Source: Aquamicrobium zhengzhouense
GTDB taxonomy: Bacteria; Pseudomonadota; Alphaproteobacteria; Rhizobiales; Rhizobiaceae
DNA length: 61,691 nucleotides
NCBI RefSeq assembly: GCF_016124105.1
Contig: NZ_JADGMQ010000019.1
Location: forward strand, 1 to 61,691
Reading direction: 5' to 3'
The position numbers and the translations under genes are program-made. The notes below the pieces were generated by a model. It saw only the letters and a list, made by a program, of their open reading frames with translations, ran no database searches and was not told where the DNA came from. Below, piece by piece: positions 8,080-15,144 of this stretch; position 1 is the stretch's first letter, and each line of letters starts with the position of its first letter.

Positions 8080-8967
8080 ATGAAACTCCAGATCCTCCTC
8101 ATGCTGGCCGCAGGTGCCGCCGTCGGTGCTTTGTTCGCCATTCCCCCTGCCGACACCACGACAGATCGTGCGGACCGCCACGGCGTGGTCGCACCCATCG
8201 ACACCGTCATCGTTCAGGCCGGGCGCTTCGCCTATCGCGTGCCAGGCGAATTCCTGAATGCCGGCAAGCCGGTGGACGGCCCTGTCGTCGAGAGGCGCAT
8301 GCGCCGGCCGTTCGAAATCATGGCCTATCAGGTCAGCGTCGCGGAATATGACGCCTGCGTGGCGGACGGTGGATGCAGGCGCCAGGACGGCTCCGCGCCT
8401 GCCTCTGCCGACCTGCCCGTGACCGGCATCAACTACGCGGATGCGATGGCCTATGCCGCATGGCTGTCAAAGCAGACAGACGATGACTGGCGGTTGCCCA
8501 GTGACGAGGAATGGTCCTTCGCCGCTGCCGAACGCTTCGGCGATGATGCGCTCGGGCTGGAGGACGATGACGGTTCGAACCCGGCGACACGGTGGCTTGC
8601 CGCGTATCGCAGCCGCAACGCACCCGACAACAGCGTTGCGGTCAGGCCGCGCGGTCATTTCGGGCAGAACAGCAAGGGGCTTCACGACGTAGCTGGAAGC
8701 GTGTGGGAGTGGACCACCACCTGCTACGCCAGAAACAGGACAGACGCGGCGGGACGGCTCGCCGAGGCAACCGAGAACTGCGGCGTGCGTGTCGTGGGCG
8801 GGAGGCACCGCAGCTACATGAGCTTTTTCATCAGCGATGGCAAAAGCGGGGGTTGTGCCGCCGGCATGGCCCCCGACAATCTCGGCTTCCGTCTGGTACG
8901 CGAGGCAAAGCCCGGCCGCGCCGTGGCTTTCGTGAGGCGTCTGCTGAACAGATCGACGGCCGGGTGA
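8080..8967 (+). CDS. nirV: NirV, formylglycine-generating-enzyme (SUMF1) domain protein
   Basis: A 295-residue exported protein with a hydrophobic N-terminal helix (about 4-22) and a SUMF1-like domain. The domain includes GRFAYRVPGE, YQVSVAEYDACV, LPVTGINYADAMAYAAWLS, WRLPSDEEWSFAAA, GLHDVAGSVWEWT, RVVGGRH and DNLGFRLVRE. NirV is regularly encoded next to nirK in rhizobia and Rhodobacter, and its exact role in nitrite reductase function is unsettled. The start at 8080 follows GGAGAGAG. A TTG at 8068 would overlap the terminator. Because its nirK partner was destroyed, transcription may now come from the IS side or be lost. Confidence 0.85.
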   Translation: MKLQILLMLAAGAAVGALFAIPPADTTTDRADRHGVVAPIDTVIVQAGRFAYRVPGEFLNAGKPVDGPVVERRMRRPFEIMAYQVSVAEYDACVADGGCRRQDGSAPASADLPVTGINYADAMAYAAWLSKQTDDDWRLPSDEEWSFAAAERFGDDALGLEDDDGSNPATRWLAAYRSRNAPDNSVAVRPRGHFGQNSKGLHDVAGSVWEWTTTCYARNRTDAAGRLAEATENCGVRVVGGRHRSYMSFFISDGKSGGCAAGMAPDNLGFRLVREAKPGRAVAFVRRLLNRSTAG

Positions 8968-9001
8968 TCCCGGCCGCAGTCACTTGGGCGCGCTTTTGCA
9001 C

Positions 9002-10207
9002 TCAGACGGGTGCGCGGCCGGGTAGGCGCTTCGCGACGCGTTCTCGCGTCAGCGCCCCGGCATAACACAGGACGAACCCCGCAAACGCCAGAACCCAAAG
9101 CGTGGCGGAAGCGTGCAACAGCCATGTCGATTCAGGCATCAGGGCAGCAGCGAAACGAAGCGGCGCCGCCAGCACAATGGCGCAGAAGACCATCACAGTT
9201 CCGGCGCCGGCATGAAGTTCACGCCCCGTATGGCCGAACGTCGCCCGCGCCATCACCGCCAGCGTCATGGCACCGATGGCGCCGATGCCAAAGATGTGGA
9301 TGCCCGCGACCGATGGCATGAACGCGCTGTCGAGTGCGGTCAGCCCGGATATCAGCAACCCCGCCGGAACGAACACATAGGCGATGTGGAGGATCAGCAA
9401 CAGCGGCTCCGACACTGTGCGCCAGCCCGCCCACCGGCTCAGCCGCACGGCATTGAGGATCGCCGCGACGACCAGCAGTGCACCACTGACCCATGCTTCG
9501 GGGCCGATGGTCCAGCCAAGCAGCGCGATGGTGGACACGACGATGACGGCGCCGTCGAAACGGTTGAACGGAACCGGCAGACGACCTGGATTTTCCCGAA
9601 CGAGCCAGTTGCGGGTGAAGCTTGGAATGATGCGCCCGCCGATGACCATGATGAGCACGAGGCCGGCGGCGATGGCGAGATTGCGCGATGTTTCCGTGAA
9701 CCCAAAGAACCGCGCCTCGACATGAAAGAAAACATTGGCCGCAAACAGCGCCGTCACCGGCACGAGAACCAGCAGATTGCGCCAGTTGCGGCCGACAACA
9801 ATCTCAATCAGCGCCGACACCGCCACAGCCAGTAAAAACGCACTGTCGAGCACCATGGCGGCCACCCACCCAAGGTCTGCCGAGAACCAGATGGCAATCC
9901 GGCCTGCGAGCCATAACGCCACAAGCCCCGCCAAAGGCGCGCCACGCACGGGCAGGCGGCCGGTCCAGTTCGGAATTGCGGTGAGCAGGAACCCGGTCAC
10001 GACGGCGGCCAGATAACCGAACAGCAATTCATGGGCATGCCAGTCCACGGGGGAAAGCAGGCTGCTCGTCTCCAGGCGGCCTGCGAGCATCGGGAGCCAG
10101 AGGATGATCGCAAGCGCTGCCCAGATGCTCCCGAAAAGAAAGAATGGCCTGAAGCCGTAGGACAGCAATGCGGGATAAGCCTCCCGCCGCGGCTCGGAAG
10201 ATGCCAT
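9002..10207 (-). CDS. nnrS: NnrS family haem-copper membrane protein
   Basis: About 401 residues with roughly twelve hydrophobic segments. It has the family's early motif YGFRPFFLFGS, then DWHAHELLFGY with its histidines, LTAIPNWTGRLPVRG, GGRIIPSFTRNWL, HIFGIGAIGAMTLAVMARAT and GHTGREL. NnrS proteins are membrane haem- and copper-binding proteins that relieve nitrosative stress and usually belong to the NnrR regulon. I chose ATG at 10207 (MASSEPRREAYP), close to the usual length. The frame is open to 10264. It lies downstream of pseudoazurin on the same strand and is probably co-transcribed with it. Confidence 0.88.
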   Translation of the reverse strand: MASSEPRREAYPALLSYGFRPFFLFGSIWAALAIILWLPMLAGRLETSSLLSPVDWHAHELLFGYLAAVVTGFLLTAIPNWTGRLPVRGAPLAGLVALWLAGRIAIWFSADLGWVAAMVLDSAFLLAVAVSALIEIVVGRNWRNLLVLVPVTALFAANVFFHVEARFFGFTETSRNLAIAAGLVLIMVIGGRIIPSFTRNWLVRENPGRLPVPFNRFDGAVIVVSTIALLGWTIGPEAWVSGALLVVAAILNAVRLSRWAGWRTVSEPLLLILHIAYVFVPAGLLISGLTALDSAFMPSVAGIHIFGIGAIGAMTLAVMARATFGHTGRELHAGAGTVMVFCAIVLAAPLRFAAALMPESTWLLHASATLWVLAFAGFVLCYAGALTRERVAKRLPGRAPV

Positions 10208-10279
10208 ATCGATTGGTCCTGTCTCAAAGAAAACCGGGCGGGAGAATTCTGCCGGCCCGGTCAAATCGCCGTCCCGCCG

Positions 10280-10723
10280 TCAGTTCGCAGCCACAGCCGC
10301 GAGAAGCTCATCGAAATGGGTCTTCGCCTTGCCCGGATGCTTCACCGCTTTGGCTTCATCGAGATTGTCCGGTGCGCCGACCGCGATCAGCATCACCATG
10401 CCCATGCCGTAGTGTGGCGCGCATTTGACGCCGTAGACGCCCTGCGCAGTCACCTCGTAGACGATCTCCTCATTGACCTTGCCCTTGAAGGCGACAGCCC
10501 CGTCGGGAAGCATGCCGTTAATGGTCTCGGCATTATGGGACTTGTGCGTCGGCACGAAGCGAATGGTGTCACCGGGCTCGGCCTGTACGAAGTCCGGCTC
10601 GAACACCATTGCGCCCTTCGCGCCCTTGTTGAGCATCAAGACTTCATGCTCGGCCCCGTAAGCCGTTCCCGTGAAGGCCATCGCCGCCGCGAGCGCAATC
10701 ATTGCAAAGGTCCTGTTCATCAT
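10280..10723 (-). CDS. Pseudoazurin (copy 1)
   Basis: A 147-residue periplasmic type-1 copper protein that donates electrons to NirK. It has a signal peptide (about 1-23, ending TAYGA) and a mature start EHEVLMLNKG. The copper ligands are His in KSHNAE and Cys, His and Met in GVKCAPHYGMGM. The end is rich in Lys and Ala as usual. It lies divergent from the nnrR-type gene, with a consensus NnrR box in between. A second pseudoazurin (13370-13807) has the same layout. Confidence 0.93.
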   Translation of the reverse strand: MMNRTFAMIALAAAMAFTGTAYGAEHEVLMLNKGAKGAMVFEPDFVQAEPGDTIRFVPTHKSHNAETINGMLPDGAVAFKGKVNEEIVYEVTAQGVYGVKCAPHYGMGMVMLIAVGAPDNLDEAKAVKHPGKAKTHFDELLAAVAAN

Positions 10724-10792
10724 GCTGTCCTTTCCTGTGACAGTCTGATTTGTCTTCGAGACCGATTCTACGCCCTGTGCGAATCCGCTTCA

Positions 10793-10806
10793 TTGCGTTA
10801 TCGCAA
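10793..10806. promoter_or_regulatory. NnrR-type binding box
   Basis: TTGCG-TTAT-CGCAA is a perfect palindrome in the divergent space between pseudoazurin and the Crp/Fnr gene. It matches the TTGCG-N4-CGCAA motif known for NnrR in alphaproteobacteria. It lies 70 bases upstream of pseudoazurin and 34 bases upstream of the regulator start. It is well placed to activate the former and possibly to autoregulate the latter. Confidence 0.75.
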
Positions 10807-10839
10807 ATACTGAACATCGAAATCCTCGGGAGGCCGCAC

Positions 10840-11544
10840 GTGAACAAACTTGACCGGTCGCTGATTGTCGGGCTTCCCGCATTCGAGGGCCTGACGGCGG
10901 AAACACTTGATGTCGTGCTGGCAAGCGCGCGCTCGCAGCGGATAGAAAAGGACACCGCCGTCTTCGAACAGGATGCAGAGGCGAACTCATTCTTCATCCT
11001 GCTCGATGGCCGGGTTCGCGTCGTTAAACTGACACCGGACGGTCAGCAGGTCATCGTTCGCTATATCGTCCCCGGCGAACTGCTTGGCATCGCGCAGGCG
11101 ATCGGTCGCTCGACCTATCCCGCCAGCGCGATCGCAGTGACGGATTGCGTGGTGTTGGCGTGGCCGGGCAAGCTTTGGGCGGAGTTCGCGACCGCCCATC
11201 CGGGATTTGGCATGAACACCTACAAAACGGTTGGCACCCGGCTTCAGGATGTCCAGACACAGGTGGTGGAAATGGCGACCGAACAGGTCGAGCGGCGCGT
11301 GGCGCACGCCCTCCTCCGCCTCGTCCAGCAGTCGGGACGCAAGACCGATGAAGGGCTGTTGATCGATTTTCCGATCTCGCGGCAGGACATCGCGGAAATG
11401 ACCGGGACAACGTTGCACACCGTCAGCCGCCTGCTCTCCGCATGGGAGGAAAAGGGGCTTGTCATAAGCGGCCGGCAGCAGGTCACCGTAACCCAGCCGC
11501 ACCGCCTGATGCTGTTGGCAGAGGGTCGCGTCGAGCGCGATTGA
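10840..11544 (+). CDS. nnrR: Crp/Fnr-family regulator, NnrR/Dnr type
   Basis: A 234-residue regulator with a cyclic-nucleotide-like sensor domain (FEQDAEANSFFILLDGRVRV, GELLGIAQAIG) and a C-terminal winged helix (FPISRQDIAEMTGTTLHTVS then RLLSAWEEKGL). It lacks the N-terminal cysteine cluster of Fnr. That fits the NO-responsive NnrR/Dnr groups, which are thought to sense NO through haem. The GTG start at 10840 follows GGGAGG. The upstream in-frame codons to 10750 would run through the NnrR box. Regulation of the nearby nir and pseudoazurin genes is inferred from the box. Confidence 0.85.
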   Translation: MNKLDRSLIVGLPAFEGLTAETLDVVLASARSQRIEKDTAVFEQDAEANSFFILLDGRVRVVKLTPDGQQVIVRYIVPGELLGIAQAIGRSTYPASAIAVTDCVVLAWPGKLWAEFATAHPGFGMNTYKTVGTRLQDVQTQVVEMATEQVERRVAHALLRLVQQSGRKTDEGLLIDFPISRQDIAEMTGTTLHTVSRLLSAWEEKGLVISGRQQVTVTQPHRLMLLAEGRVERD

Positions 11545-11552
11545 GCGGCGGC

Positions 11553-11810
11553 CTAGAGCGCGGAAAGCGACCCGGGGAGATCGCGGCGCCTGTTGGTGCC
11601 TGCACTGCGCGCGATCGCAGCGCGCAAATCCGCGCGAAAATCGACGTGTCCGACGATGCCATGCTCGCGTACCGCATCGTCCACTGTATGAAACGGCGCT
11701 ATCGGACAACCGACGCACAGCAGCCCATGGTCGAGGATCGTGCGGATGGTTTCGGGCCAGCGCCGCATGATCTCGTCCATGCTCAAGTCGTCGTGGTATC
11801 GTCCGGGCAT
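11553..11810 (-). CDS. DUF1858 domain protein
   Basis: An 85-residue protein with the DUF1858 core LSMDEIMRRWPETI then GLLCVGCPIAPFHTVDDAV. The CxxC pair is typical of this small redox-disulfide domain, which is often found with hybrid-cluster and denitrification genes. The start at 11810 follows GGAG. The frame opens earlier (11882), but the added segment looks unrelated. It closes the nsrR-led minus-strand group. Confidence 0.8.
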   Translation of the reverse strand: MPGRYHDDLSMDEIMRRWPETIRTILDHGLLCVGCPIAPFHTVDDAVREHGIVGHVDFRADLRAAIARSAGTNRRRDLPGSLSAL

Positions 11811-11900
11811 GCCGTAGGCTCCTTCGTCATCGGAGCGGAAGAATGCACGACGGCGACGGCCCGCTTCTTTGCGCCGGGGCAAACAACAATAAGTTTTCAG

Positions 11901-12173
11901 TCAGGCGGGGTGGTGAGTGAAGGCAACCTCATGCTCGATCATGACACCCTCCTGCGTGACCACTGCGCGCCAGAGCCTGTTGCCGCACCTTAGTGACAGC
12001 CGCCAGCGGCCTTCGTCTTCCCCCTCACCGCGTTCGACACGACTGATGACGTGACCCCGCCGCATATGGGTCTGCAATTCGTGTTGCGACCAGCCGAGAC
12101 CCTGCGCGACAACGGCGGCTTCGAGCGTGAAGTCGCCTGAAGCGTCCGAAAGAACGAGTTCGCCCCACGTCAC
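11901..12173 (-). CDS. DUF6522 family protein
   Basis: A 90-residue protein with DFTLEAAVVAQGLGWSQHEL then MRRGHVISRVERGEGEDEGR, RLSLRCGNRLWRAVV. This order of short helix pair and beta-hairpin, with the C-rE-GEGEDaGr-RL pattern, is that of DUF6522, which co-occurs with denitrification genes. It starts with GTG at 12173-12171, overlapping the stop of the hemoglobin gene, so the two are translationally coupled. The function is unknown. Confidence 0.65.
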   Translation of the reverse strand: MTWGELVLSDASGDFTLEAAVVAQGLGWSQHELQTHMRRGHVISRVERGEGEDEGRWRLSLRCGNRLWRAVVTQEGVMIEHEVAFTHHPA

Positions 12174-12634
12174 AGGCTTGCCTCCAGGATCGACTCTATC
12201 CGCATCGTGTCTTCCTTGCGGTTGAAGGCGATCGCCAGTCGGAAGGAGTGCGACACCCGCAAGGCGCGATCCATGAACAGCGCAGCCACCTCCGGCGGAC
12301 AGACACTCCTGACCGTGGCACGAAACAGCTTGAGCCAGCGCCTGAAATGGTGCTCGCCAAGTTCGGGGATGGCGAGATGCGGCGGAAGGGGACGGCCATC
12401 GTAGCGGCCGGTGCGCAGCAGAGTCGAGGACCAGAAATCGCACATCTTGGCGAGGTGATGCGGCCAGTCCCCGTCCGCGATGGCGTTGTTGAAGATAGGG
12501 CCGAGCAGATCGTCGCTGCGGATCTGGTCATAGAAACCATGGACAACCGCGTGGATCATCGTTTCGTCGAGCACTTCCGGCAGGAGCTTTCCGTCGATGA
12601 CGGGCGTTCGAACTGGGACGGGGCGACCCTTCAT
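12170..12634 (-). CDS. Group III truncated hemoglobin
   Basis: 154 residues with the group III signature MIHAVVHGFYDQIRSDDLLG then PIFNNAI and WPHHLAKMCDFWSS, LRTGRYDGRPLPPH and the proximal-histidine helix LGEHHFRRWLKLF. Such globins bind or detoxify NO or O2 in the cytosol. The ATG at 12634 was preferred to the longer open frame (to 12850), which would run into nsrR. It lies 38 bases after nsrR, so NsrR probably controls it. Confidence 0.9.
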   Translation of the reverse strand: MKGRPVPVRTPVIDGKLLPEVLDETMIHAVVHGFYDQIRSDDLLGPIFNNAIADGDWPHHLAKMCDFWSSTLLRTGRYDGRPLPPHLAIPELGEHHFRRWLKLFRATVRSVCPPEVAALFMDRALRVSHSFRLAIAFNRKEDTMRIESILEASL

Positions 12635-12672
12635 ATGACTGGTTCCATCGTTCAAAGGTTGGATTGCATGCG

Positions 12673-13119
12673 TCACGCAGCTATCGGTGTGACGCCCAGG
12701 AGGGTTGCTAACGCCGTCCGGTTTCGCACGGCGTCCGCCAGTGTGTATTTGTCCAGCACAGACAGATATGCCGTCAGAGCCTCGGAAAACATGCTCTTCA
12801 GCATGCAGGCCGGTGAAATCACGCATGCTCCGCCCGACTGTTGCAGACATTCGACCAGCGAGAAATCTTCCTCGACGGCGCGGACAAGAGCGCCGACGTT
12901 GATCTGTGCAGGTGATCTCGCAAGTCGTATACCGCCCGTACGGCCACGTACCGTCATGATATAGCCGAGCTTGTTCAATGTTTGCGCCACCTTGAGCAGA
13001 TGGTTGCGCGACAATCCGTATGTCTCGGCAACATCATGTACAGTGCAGCAACCGTCAGGACGCATGGCAACATAAATCAGCATGCGTAACGCATAGTCGG
13101 TGTGGAGTGTCATCCGCAT
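12673..13119 (-). CDS. nsrR: NsrR, Rrf2-family NO-sensing repressor
   Basis: 148 residues. An N-terminal winged helix (LHTDYALRMLIYVAM, YGLSRNHLLKVAQTLNKLGY, RGRTGGIRL) is followed by three cysteines at 91, 99 and 105, the spacing of NsrR iron-sulfur cluster ligands. NO destroys the cluster and releases DNA. It is divergent from the second pseudoazurin and nirK, with two matching palindromes between them that are its likely operators. It heads a minus-strand group with the hemoglobin, DUF6522 and DUF1858 genes. Confidence 0.9.
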   Translation of the reverse strand: MRMTLHTDYALRMLIYVAMRPDGCCTVHDVAETYGLSRNHLLKVAQTLNKLGYIMTVRGRTGGIRLARSPAQINVGALVRAVEEDFSLVECLQQSGGACVISPACMLKSMFSEALTAYLSVLDKYTLADAVRNRTALATLLGVTPIAA

Positions 13120-13171
13120 GATTGGTTCTCCGGCCGGGGTGCACGCTCACGACGCGACGCGTCTTCATAAA

Positions 13172-13190
13172 GTGGTATTAAGAATACTAT
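13172..13190. promoter_or_regulatory. Candidate NsrR operator 1
   Basis: GTGGTATTAAGAATACTAT is an imperfect palindrome (6 of 8 bases match in each arm, 3-base centre), 53 bases upstream of the nsrR start. It shares its pattern with the second site at 13266. Assignment to NsrR is by position and symmetry. Confidence 0.55.
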
Positions 13191-13265
13191 TAATATCGTC
13201 TCTGATCGCGGAAAAGCGCGAAAACGTCGCAGGGAGGTATCCTCCGTTTCAACTGCGCCGAGAAA

Positions 13266-13284
13266 GTGGCATTAGAGATACCAC
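13266..13284. promoter_or_regulatory. Candidate NsrR operator 2
   Basis: GTGGCATTAGAGATACCAC is a 19-base imperfect palindrome of the same pattern as the site at 13172. It sits 86 bases upstream of the pseudoazurin-nirK pair. The two sites lie 94 bases apart, about nine helical turns, on the same DNA face. Confidence 0.6.
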
Positions 13285-13369
13285 AAATATGCCTGATGCT
13301 ATAGCTTGGGGTGGGAACACGCCGAACGGGCGATAGTTGTATGAAGAGTTCAAAGTGGAAGGAATTGTG

Positions 13370-13807
13370 ATGAGAAGTCTGTTGAGTGCAACCCTGACCC
13401 TGCTCCTGGTGTCGACGTCATTTACATTTGCCGCCGACCATCAGGTGCAGATGCTCAACAAGGGAGAAAAAGGCGCCATGGTGTTCGAGCCTGATTTCAT
13501 TCAGGTCGAAGTTGGAGACACGGTGACCTTCATCCCGACTGACAAGAGCCATGACGCCGAGAGCATCAAGGGCATGATCCCAGACGGGGCTGAGCCGTTC
13601 AAAGGCAAGATCAATCAGGAGATCACCGTCACGATCGAGAAAGGAGGCGTCTATGGCGTCAAGTGCACGCCGCACTACGGCATGGGCATGGTCGCGCTGA
13701 TCGTGGCCGGCGAGCCGCTCAACGTCGAGGAAGCGAAAGCCGTGAAGCATCCCGGCAAGGCGAAGAAGGTGTTCGACGAACTCTTCGCGCTGGCTGAAGC
13801 CGAGTGA
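13370..13807 (+). CDS. Pseudoazurin (copy 2), partner of NirK
   Basis: A 145-residue periplasmic blue copper protein with a signal peptide (about 1-20, ending TFAA), a mature start [10 protein letters not shown], His in KSHDAE and Cys/His/Met in [12 protein letters not shown]. It is related to but clearly different from copy 1 at 10280-10723. The start at 13370 follows GGAAGGA. An upstream in-frame ATG at 13337 would add 11 residues before the signal peptide. It lies 17 bases before nirK and is surely co-transcribed, giving the electron donor and its enzyme in one operon. Confidence 0.93.
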   Translation: MRSLLSATLTLLLVSTSFTFAADHQVQMLNKGEKGAMVFEPDFIQVEVGDTVTFIPTDKSHDAESIKGMIPDGAEPFKGKINQEITVTIEKGGVYGVKCTPHYGMGMVALIVAGEPLNVEEAKAVKHPGKAKKVFDELFALAEAE

Positions 13808-13824
13808 AACGAGGACAGACGAAC

Positions 13825-14964
13825 ATGACAAAGAACATGGATGCCGTTCCTCCGGCCGATGTATCTGCCGATGAAACCGGAAAGGTCTCCCGACGCAGTC
13901 TTCTGATGGGTTCTGCGGGTGTCGCCCTTGCGTCGGCAGCGCTTTCCGCGACGCCGGCACTTGCCAATCACGATCATCCTGTGGCGCATTCCAGCGGTGT
14001 TTCTCCGTCTGGAAGCCTGAGCAGCCGCATTTATGCGGTGGTAGACGGGGTCGCGGACATCGCACGCATGCCGACTGATATCCCCCCGCCGATCGCGCGA
14101 CGGGAGCCGGAAACGGTGTCTGTGGAACTCGAGACCATCGAACTCGAAGCACGGCTCGATGGTCGCACGACCTTCCGGTACTGGACCTTCAACGGCACTG
14201 TACCGGGACCATTCGTCCGCGTCCGCGTCGGCGATACGGTCGAGGTATCGCTGAAGAATGCTGACGACAGCAGCATGATGCACAATGTCGACTTCCATGC
14301 GGTGACGGGACCGGGCGGTGGCGCGGAGGCGACGTCTGCTGCACCGGGAGAAACGAAAGGTTTCACCTTCAAGGCCCTAAATCCTGGCCTCTACGTCTAC
14401 CACTGTGCCGTACCTCCCGTGGCGATGCACATCGCGAACGGCATGTATGGCCTGATATTGGTCGAGCCCGAGGATGGACTGCCACCGGTGGATCGCGAGT
14501 TTTATGTGATGCAGGGCGAAATCTATACGGAGGAGGAGTTCGGGTCGTCCGGCCTGCTCACCGAGAGCTATGAAAAGCTTCTCAACGAACGCCCGGAATA
14601 TTTCGTCCTCAACGGCCACGTAGGTGCGCTGACCGACCATTACCCGTTGAAAGCGAACGTCGGCGAAACCGTCCGCATCTATTTCGGCGTGGGCGGTCCC
14701 AACTTCACGTCGTCGTTCCACGTTATCGGCGAGATTTTCGATAAGGTCTACCAACTTGGTTCGGTAACCTCTCCGCCGTTGACCGATGTCCAGACGGTGA
14801 GTGTCCCCGCAGGCGGCGCAACAATCGTTGAGTTCAAAGTCGAGGTTCCCGGTCGCTACGTTCTTGTCGATCACGCGCTGTCGCGCGTGGAGCGCGGCCT
14901 TGCAGGTTTCCTCATCGTCGAAGGTGATGAGAATCCTGAGATATTCAACGCCCACGACCACTAG
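13825..14964 (+). CDS. nirK: Copper-containing nitrite reductase
   Basis: 379 residues. It reduces nitrite to NO in the periplasm. It has a Tat-type signal (SRRSLLMGSAGVALASAAL, about 22-40). Type-1 copper ligands are His153, Cys194, His202 and Met207. Type-2 ligands are His158, His193 and the His in VDHALSR near the C-terminus, and SFHVIGE holds the active-site His. All are present, so it should be active. The ATG at 13825 was chosen. A GTG at 13804 overlapping the pseudoazurin stop is possible but adds a poor N-terminus. No NO reductase is in the window. Confidence 0.95.
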   Translation: MTKNMDAVPPADVSADETGKVSRRSLLMGSAGVALASAALSATPALANHDHPVAHSSGVSPSGSLSSRIYAVVDGVADIARMPTDIPPPIARREPETVSVELETIELEARLDGRTTFRYWTFNGTVPGPFVRVRVGDTVEVSLKNADDSSMMHNVDFHAVTGPGGGAEATSAAPGETKGFTFKALNPGLYVYHCAVPPVAMHIANGMYGLILVEPEDGLPPVDREFYVMQGEIYTEEEFGSSGLLTESYEKLLNERPEYFVLNGHVGALTDHYPLKANVGETVRIYFGVGGPNFTSSFHVIGEIFDKVYQLGSVTSPPLTDVQTVSVPAGGATIVEFKVEVPGRYVLVDHALSRVERGLAGFLIVEGDENPEIFNAHDH

Positions 14965-14986
14965 CCCTTGCTGAAATGCCAGTGTG

Positions 14987-15020
14987 ATCCGGCGCGGGCC
15001 CTTGAAAGCGCGCGCCGGAT
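14987..15020 (+). terminator. Strong hairpin between nirK and ccoN
   Basis: A 10-bp GC-rich stem (ATCCGGCGCG with CGCGCCGGAT) around a 14-base loop, 22 bases after the nirK stop. No U-run follows, so it may attenuate or protect the nirK mRNA and need not act as a full terminator. Confidence 0.5.
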
Positions 15021-15144
15021 GTCGCTGATAGATTCGGAGCTGTGGAAGGCAAACGTATTGTTAAGCGTTTAAAATTTGACGGGTTGAACACGAGCGTATT
15101 CCGGGAGAGTTTAGTGCCCGCAAGCTGCAGTTGGAGGAGATAGC

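Noticed and set aside
9113..9835. 240-codon plus-strand frame opposite nnrS
   Set aside because: Low-complexity His/Arg/Gln-rich translation with no start site. The minus strand encodes NnrS with clear family motifs.
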